Part shown: in pieces, positions 1 to 27,636 of the stretch
Layout of the letters: every line of letters begins with the position of its first letter
Position numbering within the stretch: position 1 is the stretch's first letter
Source of the DNA: Beaufortia kweichowensis
Taxonomy: Eukaryota > Chordata > Actinopteri > Cypriniformes > Gastromyzontidae
Length of the DNA: 64,000 bases
Reading direction: 5' to 3'
NCBI GenBank assembly: GCA_019155185.1
Contig: CM032801.1
Span: forward strand, 4,269,351-4,333,350
The notes under the pieces: generated by a model
Told to the model about the DNA's origin: nothing
The model's database searches: none
The model's input: the letters and a program-made list of their open reading frames with translations, nothing else
Made by a program: the position numbers and the translations under genes

Positions 1-2385
1 TAGTCAAAGCAATTTAAGAACCTTTACTTTTAATACTGTATGTTTATAAATAGCTCTATGTGTGTTTTCAAGTTCTGCTTTACAGTAAAAGCAGCATTAG
101 GAAACCCACCGTGAGAGAAGAGCTCCAGCACTGGTGCAAGCGCAGTCATGCGGTTCATCACGTACCACCACGTGGCTTCCTGAACTTTATTTATGAGCCA
201 ATTTTTAGATGTCCGCTGCAAACCTGCCCTCAATAACAAAAGAAAGAACTGGAAAGAATGAAAATCTGACACGAATTCTGGGGGAAAATGCCCTCTTAGT
301 GTCAGGAAGACGTAGACGCCTTCACGGACTGCTGGCTACGCTTTGGCAAGGGCCTCCACAACAGTTGGCCGGACAAAAAAAGCAGCGCGGGCTGATAGAG
401 ACTGTACCTCAGTTGGTTGTTAATTTGCGAGGTCATTAGGATACTTCGAAAACTCATTAGCATTGTTTGCCTTTTCAATCGTTTTAGTATGTTTTTGAGC
501 TTTTGTAGAGGGGGGAAAGGGACGGGTTTTATTATTTCCTGGGTAACAGACTGTGCCGTTAGGAGGGTTTTTGTATTGTAATGAGGAGAGAGAGGCTATA
601 TGCTCTGTGATGAACTCTATGACACACCAACAGCTGATTGGCATCCTCCTCCAGATAAAACAGAAAGAAAACTGAAAAAAATACAAATGTGCTGCATGTG
701 TGTCCGTGAGATCTGTGTGTAAGTCAGAATGAAACTTGACAGGAGGAGGAATGCATTTCAACATCACCTGTTATAGTCATATATTGTACAGTAGGGCCCA
801 AAAGTCTGAGACTACAGAGAAATCATTGTCTACTTTATTTGAAACTTGAAATGAATGAATCATTTGGGGATTTTTGAAAGATTGACCAATCCTGTAAGGA
901 CAATATAAATGTAAAACATAGAATTAAAAGTAATAAAAATATTATTTTCAGAATTAACTTTCACAATCTCATCCTCTTACTAACAACACAACTACAGTAT
1001 CACATTTCATAATGTTTACACTTAAAATAAAATAAAGGTGCTTCAACAATCAGGATGCCCATTTATGCCTGAATGATGAAGAACCTTTACCATTCAAAGG
1101 ACCTTTCTGTTTCACAAAAGTTTTGCGTAGTGGAAAAAGATTCATTAGACTATAAAAAAAGAAATGGTGCTTTTAAGAAACTTTGACACAAAGTTTGTGT
1201 AAAAAGTTCACAAGGATGCCATAAAAGAATCTTTTAAAGCCTTATTATTATTTTTAAGAGTTTACAGTCTTGTCTACAGCTGATACAATCAGCCTAAGCT
1301 CACATCAACTACTTTTTTATTTTACCTTTTTACAGATTTTAACATTTCTAATTTTATACTGATAGTTACTTATATTATTAATTTAAAACAAAACAAAAAT
1401 ATATATAAATAATTAATTTAATGTTTTACACAAATTTTAAAGCAAACTGAAAATAATTATTTTATCTGTAATAATGAAAATTTTATCACTTAACATATTT
1501 AAAAAATATATTTATTGTCATATGGCACATGCATAACTTGACTTTTGATGCAATTATTCCGTTGATTTACCTGAGAAGACATTATTTAGAGCACAAGAGA
1601 GCTTTAAGCAGACAGCTTCAGTTGTCACTTCTAATGATTAAGTGTCTTTGCGTGACTGCAACCCACAACTTAACGCCCCATGGCGATTTCTCCTGTTCAT
1701 CTGCTTCCTCAGAAGCTGTTCTGACTGAAAAGAGAAGATAAAGCACCTCAAGTCAGACTAATTACGGAGCTCAAAGCATTCAGTCTCGAGCTGTTAGCAA
1801 ATGTGGCACTGAAATATTGTTACTTGCATTATCAGGGGAAACTGAACGCAAGCGTGGAAGTATTAAACATTTCCATTAAACAACTCCTGTCATTTTACTT
1901 AATGGAGAATAAACAGTCGCTGGCTTGATCCAACAAATTAATTAAACAACAAATATCAAACAGCTTTATGTCTTTAACTAGAAGTAAACTAATAGAATAA
2001 TAAAGCATAACAAAATGAAACTGAAACCTTAAAAATATAACAAATAAAACAATTATATTTGTATTCAATTTATTTACAGTAGGGTTTATGTTGGTAATTT
2101 CTCTTAAATTTAGATCTGATAATCTAAATGTATTTTCACAGAACGAAAATTAACATACAATTTTTATTAAAACACATGACTTATTGTTTGTAACCAAAGC
2201 ACAAATATTAAGAGCTGATAGTTTCTGTTTAATGTTATGTTTAAATATTTTCACAATTTTAATAGGGAAACCGAAAAAAAAAATTAAAATAATAGCCTAA
2301 TAGAAGTCATAATAATGTTAATTATAATAATAGTAATAATAACAGTAGCCTAAATAAAGAATATAAAATCAGCCAGAGTCTGGTA

Positions 2386-2471
2386 TTGCGTGTGTGTTGG
2401 ATTGTGGGCGTGCGTGGGATTTTTCTCGCGCTCGTGACCTCGAATCTTGTAACAGAGAAGCTCGCACGCGA
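2386..2471. promoter_or_regulatory. cluster of AHR/ARNT dioxin-response-element cores upstream of CYP1B1
   Basis: Four copies of the GCGTG core (either strand) lie within 86 bp. TTGCGTG at 2386-2392 fits the TNGCGTG consensus. GCGTG occurs at 2408-2412 and 2412-2416. CACGCGA at 2465-2471 is the consensus on the minus strand. The surrounding DNA is very AT-rich, so this density is unlikely to come from base composition. CYP1B1 is a classical aryl-hydrocarbon-receptor target in fish and mammals, so an inducible enhancer is the natural reading. The cluster lies about 2.1-2.2 kb before the inferred first exon. Binding is inferred, not shown. Confidence 0.55.
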
Positions 2472-4388
2472 TCATCAGCTTCTCTGGGTCCTAAAGCCAG
2501 CGCACAAATAAGATTACAACTGAACGAGATTTTAATTTTTAAGGAAATAAACCGCTCATAAATACGCCATTTCTATAATATTTTAATGTTCTTAAATCTT
2601 TACAAAGAACTTACAGTTTGTTTCAAACAAATGATCAAAGATTAAATAATGTTAACAGTACTGTCTTAACGTGACATACAGTAATGATATTTTATTTAAC
2701 AGTATTTTAATACTACAATATTGGCTTGCTATCCATCTGCATATTGTAGCGACCAACTGTTTTAGTCTTTTGATCTAAAGGCTTGTATGTTTAAATGCTT
2801 CAAATGTGTTTTGTAAACAAATGTAAATTCTTACTTATACAATTTTATTCAATCAATTATATTTAAAAATGAATGAACTGAACGAATATCGTAAAGGCAG
2901 CAAAATTAGCTCCTAAATAGTCTTTTCATTGTAAATTCACTCTTAGAAATAAAAATTTCAGAGTAAAAATTCAGTAATTTTAGTTCAGTTCAATTCAGTT
3001 TATGAATAAAATTGAAGGTTCTTTGTCAGAATCTCTAACATCCAAAAACATTTTTATGGTACAAAGGTTCTTTGTAATGTAAAAAGAGCTCAATCGATTA
3101 TAAAAAGCGGTTCTATGGAGAACCAAAAATGTTGTTCTATAGCATTGCTGCAAAAAATCTAAAAACACCCTTATATTTAAGACTGTTATCTTAAAAGTAA
3201 CGATATGTCTACTTAAAAAAAGGTAAAGGTAACATTTTGTATATACTTTAAAATAATTTTAGATTGTAAATAGTTTTTCTCTAGACATCGATGAAGTTTG
3301 ATTATTTGAGTTATGCAGAAATGCTCGCGCGCTGTCCGTGGTACTGAAGACTCGTTCGAGATGCGCGGGTCTCATTTTGACCTATTTATCGTTTTATATT
3401 TATATTATATATTTAATGTCACATATTCATATTCCTTTTGCAAATGTGTTACATTTATTTACATAGATTTATTTTAATTCCATTTTTATTTGTTAAACAA
3501 AAACAAAATTACAAATAGCTCTACAAATAAAACTAAATTCAAACTAAGATGTTTAAAAATCGAAAATTCAAAGTTGACTCACTCGGAGCACTGGGTTTTG
3601 TGGATTAAAAACAATGTGGATTAAATGTGCATTTGTAAACACACTGTAGTTATGATCATTATGATATTCACTGTCAAACACTTTGACATGCAGTCGGTCC
3701 TCCTGTATAAAATATAATTATAAAATAAATACAATAAATGTACATATAATATACATAAATGCCATGAGAAAAAATAAACGTAAAGGCAGAATTTAAAAAT
3801 GTCGTACCTTATTGTTAAAATCATGGCATCCAAAGTTAAGACTTAAAATACGAACAAAATGAACAAATGAATTTAAGTATTTAAATATATTATTCTATAT
3901 TTTTCTTTTATCAATTATTGTGTCGTGTTATTTTGTGCTGGTTGGGAATGTGGTCCTCCTAGTGGTAACAGGTGGAAACTAAAAAAAGAGGGGTAAACTT
4001 TTGAAAAATATCCAGCTCTTCCATTTTAATAGAATTGAATACCGTTACAGTTTAACTTAATTCTATACAATAAAACAGCAGGAGCAACTTAAACTTACTG
4101 TCAATTGTTCACTCCAGTCCAGTAAAAGATTAGTTGCCCAGTGAAACAGCATCATTCTCTGTTCACAAGCACTTGACTTGACTGAAGATCCTGTGGTGCA
4201 AAACTAAGAGAGAGTTGTTCAAAACAAGTTTTTATAATTATAAATATTATATAGTATAAGATAAATATTTGTTTTAAACAAAATGTATTTTTATTAGACA
4301 ACACAAATATGTATAAAGGTATATGAATTGCAGGCTTACTCATGTGGTTGATGTGAAAGTTTGCATACACAAGTTCGATGCGCAGCAT

Positions 4389-4390
<2 letters not shown>

Positions 4391-4429
<39 letters not shown>
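4391..4429 (+). repeat. (GA)n microsatellite, about 19 units
   Basis: An uninterrupted GA run lies just upstream of the inferred CYP1B1 first exon. Read in other frames it gives artefactual Arg-Glu or Ser-Leu repeat peptides on the two strands. It is in the proximal promoter or the start of the 5' UTR. Confidence 0.95.
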
Positions 4430-4433
<4 letters not shown>

Positions 4434-4449
4434 GTGCGTGCAGAGGAGG

Positions 4450-4629
4450 AGACTCTGTAGACTTCTGATGTTATTTATTCGTGCACAAATGTTGGATAAA
4501 TTCATTTCACTCTGGACCAAGAAGAGGAAAAGTTTGAGAGTTTCCTCTCCAGTTGTCTCATGAATCACTTGGACACATCACGAATGCTGCAAACTTCAAT
4601 TCATTCTCTCGGATGCTGATGAACTGCAG
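4450..4629 (+). other. cyp1b1: CYP1B1 non-coding exon 1 (start approximate)
   Basis: The right edge is a good splice donor, CTGCAG|GTACAA, with the GT at 4630-4631. It pairs with the acceptor TTTGCTTGCAG at 4707, leaving a 78-bp intron. A short non-coding first exon just before the coding exon is the usual CYP1B1 structure. The transcription start is not resolved and no convincing TATA box was found; mammalian CYP1B1 is TATA-less. The exon contains ATGs at 4613 and 4619 that become in frame with the P450 after splicing. Confidence 0.5.
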
Positions 4630-4707
4630 GTACAAACTTATATTTAGTTACTCCAGTGTGCATTCACGTGCAGCTTATAAATATATGAATAAAGTCTTTG
4701 CTTGCAG

Positions 4708-5706
4708 GTCCATGATGGATTTAACGGAGGTTTTGATCGACTTCAGCCGACTGACGTTACGCAGCGTTTTACTGTCGCTGCTGGCATGTCTAATGGTCGT
4801 ATTCTGGCGTCGGACCGGTCAGCAGCGCATACCGGGACCGTTTCCGTGGCCAATCATCGGTAACGCCGCTCAGCTCGGTACTTCACCCCACTTCTATTTC
4901 ACCCGGATGGCTCGGAAATACGGAGACGTGTTTCAGATCAAACTGGGCAGCCGGACCGTGGTGGTCCTAAACGGAGACACGATAAAAGAGGCTCTGATCA
5001 AAAAGTCGGTGGATTTCGCCGGCAGACCGGATTTTGCATCGTTCAGCGTCGTGTCCGGCGGAAAGAGCATGGCTTTCGGTAACTACAGCCAGTGGTGGAA
5101 GTTGCATCGGAAGATCGCGCAAAGCACCGTGAGGACCTTCTCCAGGGCCAACATCCAAACCAAACAGACTTTTGAGAAAAACATCGTGCTCGAGACTGGC
5201 GAGCTAATCCGTATTTTTCTAAACAAAACACGGGAGGAGAAATACTTTCAACCTCACAAATTTCTCGTGGTCTCCGTGGCGAACACCATGAGCGCCGTGT
5301 GCTTCGGCAGTCGCTACTCGTACGAAGATGCCGAGTTTCAACAGGTGATCGGGAGGAACGATAAATTCACCAAGACGGTCGGAGCGGGGAGCATCGTCGA
5401 TGTGATGCCCTGGTTGCAGTACTTCCCAAACCCCATTAAAAACCTCTATGTGCAGTTCAAGGTGCTCAACGAGGAGTTCATGACCTTCATTCAAAGCAAA
5501 GTCGTTGAGCACCGCAAGACCATTTCAGGGAGTCTCATCCGTGATATGACCGACGCGTTCATCTTTGCTCTGGACAAAGGGCTGTCCGGGGGCACGGGGG
5601 TCTTTTTGGATAAAGAGTTTGTGCCACCAACCATGGGAGATATTTTTGGGGCGAGTCAAGACACTCTATCGACAGCTTTGCAGTGGATCATTCTCTTACT
5701 GGTTAG
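4708..5706 (+). CDS. cyp1b1: CYP1B1 first coding exon (membrane anchor to I helix)
   Basis: The acceptor CTTGCAG ends at 4707 and the exon carries 4 nt of 5' UTR before ATG 4712. It ends ACTGGTTAG|GTAAAT at 5706, leaving two bases of an Arg codon. It encodes residues 1-331, including the proline hinge, the WxxxR C helix and the oxygen-binding I helix. It is noticeably more GC-rich than its flanks. Confidence 0.93.
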
Positions 5707-6823
5707 GTAAATGCTTTTTGTAGTTCACCAAAAATAAAAATGACATCATTTACGCACCCTCATTTACGTCTTTCCAAACTCGTATTATTATATGTCTTCT
5801 GAGTTTCTTCATATGTGCTACGTTTTCAAAGATTTAAATGATAAAATAAGGGCACAGATTTCATTTTGGGGTGAATTACGCAATGCATCTCGAATGTAAG
5901 GAGACAGGGCACAACTAACAGATACAGAGACAGACAGACGGAATAAGACACAGAGGTCTGGAAGGGAGGGAACAGTGAGAGAAGCTCTTGTGCGTTATGT
6001 AACTCTTCCGTGCAGGTATTGGCAGTAAAAAGGGGGCAGGTTACAGCAATACAACATGAAATTTGACCCACTTACAGTGCATGTAGGGCACTTTACAAAC
6101 TCAGCACAAACAGAAAGTGTATTACGTAGGCAAACCTAAAACAAAGTAGTGTACTGTATAAATATGAAGTATGAATATGACTGCATGAATTTATGCTGTA
6201 GAGAGCCTAAACATTGTCACATACGTTGCAGGTATCCAGAAGTTCAGAAACGTCTTCAGGAGCACGTCGACATAGTGGCGGATCGCAGTCGCCTCCCAAC
6301 CATCGCAGACCAGCCCCAGCTGCCGTACGTCATGGCCTTCATCTACGAGGTCATGCGATTCACTTCCTTCGTCCCCTTAACCATTCCCCACAGTACGACT
6401 ACAGACACGTCCATCAGAGGTTATCCCATTCCAAAAGACACTGTCATTTTTGTCAACCAGTGGTCTCTGAACCACGATCCAAACAAATGGGACAAGCCAG
6501 AGGCGTTCAACCCAGAGCGCTTCCTGGACGAGGATGGAGCTCTCAACAAGGACCTGACCACCAACGTGCTGATATTCTCAGTGGGGAAGCGCAGGTGCAT
6601 CGGAGAGGAGCTGTCTAAGATACAGCTCTTCCTCTTCACCTCCTTGCTGGTCCATCAGTGCAATTTTACAGCTGAACGGACGCCCAGCTTGGACTATATA
6701 TACGGGCTCACGCTGAAACCCAAAGAGTTCAAGGTGACCGTCACGCTGCGTGACCATGCAGAACTGCTGGACAATTTGCTGGGCACAACTGAAATGCAGT
6801 ACAGTACAAAGAGTTTGAAGTGA
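4712..6823 (+). CDS. cyp1b1: cytochrome P450 1B1, complete, two coding exons
   Basis: This is a haem-thiolate monooxygenase anchored in the ER membrane. The family oxidises oestradiol, retinoids, fatty acids and polycyclic aromatic hydrocarbons. Coding segments are 4712-5706 and 6232-6823, joined in phase 2 (AG|GTAAAT donor, GTTGCAG acceptor), giving 528 residues, the usual family length. The single intron in the coding sequence after the I helix is typical of CYP1B1. Visible features: hydrophobic anchor at about 14-31; proline hinge IPGPFPWP at 40-47; C-helix W129xxxR133; I-helix oxygen motif FGASQDT at 312-318; K-helix E371xxR374; PERF segment 424-429; haem loop FSVGKRRCIG with the iron ligand Cys454. 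All essential residues are intact. The start is one of two adjacent ATGs, 4712 or 4715; the second has the better context (A at -3, G at +4). RMDN2 converges on it from downstream, as in other vertebrates. Confidence 0.96.
5721..5878. mobile_element. short MITE-like inverted-repeat element in the CYP1B1 intron
   Basis: The left end tagttcaccaaaaat and the right end attttggggtgaatta are imperfect inverted repeats. The interior has the words catcatttacgcaccctcat and ctttccaaactcgta, which are typical of a very common non-coding repeat of cyprinid genomes. It is about 158 bp with no coding capacity and begins 14 bp after the splice donor. A diverged relative lies at about 22772-22950. Confidence 0.65.
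6232..6823 (+). CDS. cyp1b1: CYP1B1 second coding exon (K helix and haem loop)
   Basis: The acceptor ACGTTGCAG ends at 6231. The first base completes the Arg codon, and the frame continues YPEVQKRLQEHVD through ExxR, PERF and the Cys-ligand loop to TGA at 6821-6823. It encodes residues 332-528. Confidence 0.95.
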
Positions 6824-8190
6824 ATGGAAAGCACACAAATACAATTGCAACTGCTTTGCCGAATGAAGGTGGCAAAGACAACAAACACTGGGGACAATCT
6901 CAAAGCACAGCTGTATGACAGCAGATGCAAATAAATGTTGATATTTTTATAAATGTCATACTCAGGCAATAATGAGCTACAGGAAAAAAACACATTCACT
7001 AAACATATCAATAAATGATGCACTGATTTATGCTAAACAAAACACACAACAGGTCTAGTCAGTTCTCACTGATATTGTATAGGAGTTTATTTTATGTTTG
7101 AGTCTTAAGAGTATTGAGACATTTAAGTGCATAGCATTATTTCATGTGTATGTTACTAAATCTGTTAAACGTTATCATTAAATTTAGTAGATACATTTTA
7201 ACCTCGACTATAAAGGAGCTTTTTATATTGAAGAAGAGGAATTGTATAGTAAAAGTCAAAATGAAATATGTAACCTGACTGGATATTTACTTAGACTTTG
7301 ATATTTATTCGAAATAATGTCCACAAATGAATTATGCACATTGAGCCCAAATATGTGCATTAAGAAAGCAAATATTTTAAAACAATGCTGGTATGCAGTG
7401 ATAAATCACTATATCACTGCACTGTTGTTATTTTTTTTTGTTTCTGTTAGGACTACACTGATTACACTTACGCAAGTTTCTGTTAGTTGAGGGTACAAAC
7501 TACTGTAGCCCTGGGCTGCGTTTTAATGTCTATATCTATATGCTCATAAAATGAGATATTTGTACAGTATAATCTTACAGCACTTTACACATTGTCGTTC
7601 TTAATCATTGTGCTCCTTTAAAGTGTTTCCTGATTCTTAATTCAGCATTGTTGAAGTCTGTGCCTTGTCATTATAGACTTCCTAGCATTAATCTAGGATT
7701 AACAAACAAACATAGACGGGTTTTACACAGTCCAATGAGTTACAATGAAACATCGTCTGGAGAATTGTGCAGTTTCAGCGGTGCGAGTCACATTCTAGAG
7801 AAGAAAACATCACGCTTGCTTATGCAGACTCCAGTCAACTATTCTAAATATCTACATCTATTTTTTGATTCGATGAATGTGAGGCTTCGTTTCTGTTGCA
7901 CGACAGGAATTTCTTCGTCCCTTGTGTAAAAGGGGGTTATGGTTACTATTTTGTGCTCGATTTTGTGAACTGCTGTAATATAGTTTTAAACTGCAGTTGC
8001 ATTAACAGATGCTTTCCTTTTAACTAAACTGGTCTCATTTAGTTCCCATTATGTGATATAAACAATATTATATTTTTTTACTTCATGATATTTGGATGCT
8101 GTGTAAACTTTTTTTTTGTGATTAAGTGTAGTGCAATTTTAAATGTTTTTTATTCCCGTGGCTAATAAATGTATTCGTTTATCACTTACA
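6824..8190 (+). other. cyp1b1: probable CYP1B1 3' UTR with several poly(A) signals
   Basis: The stretch after the stop has AATAAA hexamers at 6930-6935, 7010-7015 and 8164-8169. CYP1B1 messages often have long 3' UTRs, so the distal site is possible, but the sequence does not tell which is used. The small frame at 7648-7929 shows no protein family and is treated as untranslated. Confidence 0.4.
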
Positions 8191-11100
8191 TTTATTAATC
8201 TTATTTACTCTTACTGTTGCTTTTGTCCCTGTAAACTTTAAAGTTGCAATCCAAAACTAAAAACTAATTTTTGGTTAAAACAAAAATTAAAAGTTCAGTG
8301 TTAAAACTTCTCATCTCACCCAGATTTACAATGCTAATCTTATAATATGGATTTATAATTTGAGAACACAAGGATATGTAACACTGCAGTTTTATGTTTC
8401 AAACAGAGATGGCGATAGAGAGGCAAAGTTATGGATTGCAGTGTTAACATAATATATTGTATTTACTTTAATTTAGTTTGGAAGTGATTTCTTTCATCCT
8501 TAAGTCCAAGACAGCTATGAAGTCGTCTGCTTAGACAAACTTTAAACTTCGCTCCACATTGGTGCATTAAAAAACATCTGCCTAGAAAACAATTAAGGCT
8601 TTAGACCAGTCGGTCACAGCCAAAACAACCAAGTCTGTAAAACCTATTTGCGATTATATAGAAAGCAAGTCACTTCAGCAAAATAATCCAAAGCATCCTT
8701 CCAACCTCAACCCATTGCATCGCAGTCAGCAACTCAATTCAGCGTTCAAAATACAAGCAAAGCGCCTTGTATAGACCCTTCCCCGAAAAGTGCTTTATCT
8801 CACGTTCCCAGCACATCCTGTTCTGATCAGCCAGAGGTTTGTAGCCAGCAGCCAAGCTTTGAATGTGTGCGTGACAAGTCCAGATAAAGCCAACTGATTG
8901 CTGATACGCCAACAGCCGCCTGCTCCCCTCCCAGCCCCTGTTAAGGAAAAGAAAACAGTCTTTACCATTGTAACATTAAGAGTAAGACTGTGGAATATAT
9001 TAGATGGTGCGGAGGACCTGTCACAGAGCTACATAAACACTGGAAACTTTCTGCTAGTTTATCTACATTTTAACATTCAACAAACAGGAATGACTTCAAA
9101 TTGAATGCAGAAAGAAGCACAAGAATCTGAACAAAAAATAATCTTTTGCTCTTACTGGAAGACACACCTTTTACTTTTACCTGGAGTACTAAAGGTCCTC
9201 ATTAGCGCTGGATCTGCTGGATCTCCAGGAATCCTGGTCGTATCCCGCAGGTGTTTATTTCTGTGATGTACACACATCAGCTAATGAGAGACTGAGAGAT
9301 GATTTTCACCTCCTGAGGAAAAATGGCAGTCCTGTTATAAGATTTAGGTGAAATATAGACAGCAGGTCCAACAAGGAGGTTTATAATATCTACAAGAAAA
9401 AAACTTTCCATTACTATTGATGGTCAGATTACAGTGGCATTGTTTTTCAGTGCACAAAGATGATTTTCAGAAGCCATCTGAAAGCATGAGATGCATGTGT
9501 GCAAAAAACGTGTTTTGGAACACTTGCGTGTGAAATTCTTTAAGGTTAGTTATATCACGGGCAGGGGCTAACTGGACCAGCTCACCAGCCAAACCTTGAC
9601 CCATCGGTAGACGTTTTATAGATATTTATAGCTTATATCATAACTGCACAAGGAAATAACACAAAAGTCTACTGTAAGTCAATATTGGGGAAAAAAGGCA
9701 ATATCACACCTTGTGCTGTATTTTTCACACATCATGCACTACTCAGACATTGATTTTCAGTTCAACAGCCCTGGCTTGTGTGATATTGTAGACTGACTCA
9801 GACGGAGACCTTTATGTCATTACACATAAAACATGTCCATACAGAATGGCAATCTCATCATAAGCCCTTGCTACGGAAACCATTAATTAACCCAAAGATG
9901 TGCTTCTGAGACTCAGAGGTGAACAGATGCAAGAGGCAGATGTCCAGACATGAAAAGGTTACTTCTGTTTACAACTGATGAGCGTTGACTCATGTGAGCG
10001 GCTTGTAATATCACCTTCTGCTTTACACCTGAATATCAGCCCAGCTTCTTTCTTCTTGGCATTCCCCTGGTTGGCTACTCTCTGAACAAGAATATACAGG
10101 CACAATATTGTCTGAAAATTTCTGGCACATTCTGACCTACAATAAAGAATTTAAAGGTGAAGACTTTTAGGACCAAACAGAATTGCAAACACAAATCTAG
10201 TCATAGGTGGCACAAGATGTCTTCTTATAAATGCCACTTCTTTGCACAAAGTTTGATCAAAATTGATGTTGATTTTCAAATGATCTTCTTGTGTGTACCA
10301 AGTTTTATACAAATAGGACTTTGTGTTCATGAGATGTAGGCCAATAAGTATGCCACACCCCAATATTCCATTAGCTTGTGTCTGCCAAACAAAGTGAAGA
10401 ACTAAAATTCCGTCAATGTTCAATGTTTTTGTCGAAAGGGCACTTTTTTCAAAAAACATTTGCGTTTAAAAAAAAACAAGCAAAACAAGCTTATTTGCAG
10501 TATACTGTATAAGCAAAACTTAAAATGCACCACCTAGAGGCAGACACATGTCATCGTGCTTACCCAATGGTTTGGATTTGCAAATTCAAGTTTCACACTT
10601 GCCTTCACCTGCTTTGCCCCAAACTCACACTGTTAGATGAGTCCATTTTATTATTAAAAACAAATTGCAATTCTGATTGGTGCTGCCGGAAACTACATGC
10701 TTCACCTTTAAAGAAAAAAATATAAGTGTAAGATTAAATATGGTTTCATCAGTTGTGTCCCATCAATGACATATGCAGCTCTGGAAAATATTAAGAGACC
10801 ATTTTTTTTCACTCTGTAAACTATTGACAACATTCCTCTCAAACTGCAAATAAAAATACTATTTTATATTTCTATTTATATGCCAGAAATGAAAACACAA
10901 TTTAGATGCTTTTAGACTTTGAATACAGCAAAGAATAAGTTCATATTCATTTTTAAACAACACAATAATAATCATGTTTTTACATTTAAGAGTAGTGCAA
11001 AATTAATATTTGATGAAATAACCCTGACTTTGTCACTACTGAGGTCTGATTTTTTTTGTTGAAATTCAAGAGTACATGCAGAAATGCAGATTAAAGTAAA

Positions 11101-12381
11101 AATTGTGAGAGTGGCCTCTTAATTTTTCCAGAGCTGTTTATACACACAATATTGTAATCACGACACAAAACACAATTTGATCTCACCTTAGTGTATATTA
11201 TACCAAGCATACAGTTAAACATACCGTTACATTCACCAATGTGATGAATCTCAAATGTACTGTACAAATAATTATTAATCTAAAATGTACCATTATCAAG
11301 TGATATCACATAATATTACAAAATCTATTACATTTATAATAGTGGATTATCATTAAAACACAAAATTTATAATAATGGAAAAATAAAACCTTGAATATAT
11401 GGCCCCCAAAATTTGTCTGATGAAGCAGTGGATCGGATTTAATAATTATCTTTGGTCAAAACAAATATGGATCAAATGAACAAATAAACACAAATCCCCA
11501 ACTATTCTGTCAAACCCTGAAATACAAACAACACATGATCTACAGAGAGAACTCAGTTTGTAAGGAATTAAAGTATCTTTATCTGACTGCATGTTTTGTG
11601 CAACTTTCATTAAAGTTTATATACATTTCTGCTAATCTCTTGTATCTCTTTATGTTTTCTATACAATCATTTTTTTAAACCATGACAGAATATTAATCTG
11701 TTCACAACTTTATACGGTTACATATTAGATATGTTGACATGTAAAAACAAACCAGGACTGTTTGCTTTTTATGCAAAGCAGATCTTTCCTGTCTCGGTCG
11801 GCCTGAATAAACTGTAAACTGGACCAGACTTTATGCCAGTAATCAAAAGTGGCTACATGAGACTATTGTCTGTTAGAAGATAAATGCTGTTCACAATAGT
11901 CAAAGGAATCCAATGACATAATTCTGTGCGTTCTGAAACCGTCTTTTACTTGCTCAGGGATTTTCTTTGTTAAAGGATGTCATTTCACTTACAGTAAAAA
12001 GGCCACCGGGCATTTAACCTGAGCATTAGCCTTCATTCTTAACCCAAAAGATGACATCATCCCTTATCCCTCAAGAGATTAGGTATTATTAAATGTATGA
12101 ATGAACTAATTTTAACAGCCACAATGTGGATTGTAGCCTTTGCTTAAATAAAATAAACAACGGCAGAAGGAATGAAAAAAAAGTGTCCTAAATAAATGCA
12201 TACAGTACTAGGTTCATTAAAACAGTATTGCTGACGGAGGATAAAATGCTTTTCACATGGTCAACATCTGTAGTTCACAGTATTTATATGATATGAATAA
12301 ACAGCTACAGTCCAGTTACAGCTCCAAAGAGGAGATGGAACAGAAAGAAAGACGCTTTTGTTCCCTTTTGCTGGAGATTTA
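8191..12381. other. spacer between convergent CYP1B1 and RMDN2
   Basis: No exon is recognised. The stretch holds the inverted-repeat element at 10776-11136 and otherwise AT-rich single-copy-looking DNA. Small frames at 8898-9104, 10151-10459 and 10525-10725 lack motifs. The RMDN2 3' UTR must lie in the right part (below 12382, minus strand), but its poly(A) site is unclear. Confidence 0.6.
10776..11136. mobile_element. MITE with terminal inverted repeats (cagctctggaaaa family)
   Basis: The left end cagctctggaaaatattaag and the right end, whose reverse complement is cagctctggaaaaattaaga, form inverted repeats of about 25 bp around 361 bp of non-coding sequence. This terminal sequence is a common interspersed element in teleost genomes. 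There is no transposase. No target duplication could be defined with confidence. Confidence 0.8.

Positions 12382-27636
<15,255 letters not shown>

Larger units (their letters stand above)
1..4450. other. upstream flank of CYP1B1, no gene recognised
   Basis: This stretch is AT-rich and I recognise no coding exon in it. The open frames at 209-439, 420-767 and 1529-1741 show no family motif and no convincing splice context. Fragments of short interspersed repeats containing the words ggttcttt or gaaccttt occur near 1080-1220 and 3010-3150, and they resemble the element at 12783-12980. Two CG-rich islands stand out against the AT-rich background: 2385-2520, listed separately as a regulatory cluster, and about 3320-3380. 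The human neighbour on this side of CYP1B1 is ATL2, but I see no ATL2 exon here. Confidence 0.6.

Noticed and set aside
1..780. Possible 3' end of ATL2, the human neighbour of CYP1B1
   Set aside because: None of the open frames resembles a dynamin-like GTPase, and there are no exon signals.
4152..4568. Ser-Leu or Arg-Glu repeat frames near CYP1B1
   Set aside because: They come from the (GA)n tract; the rest has no family resemblance.
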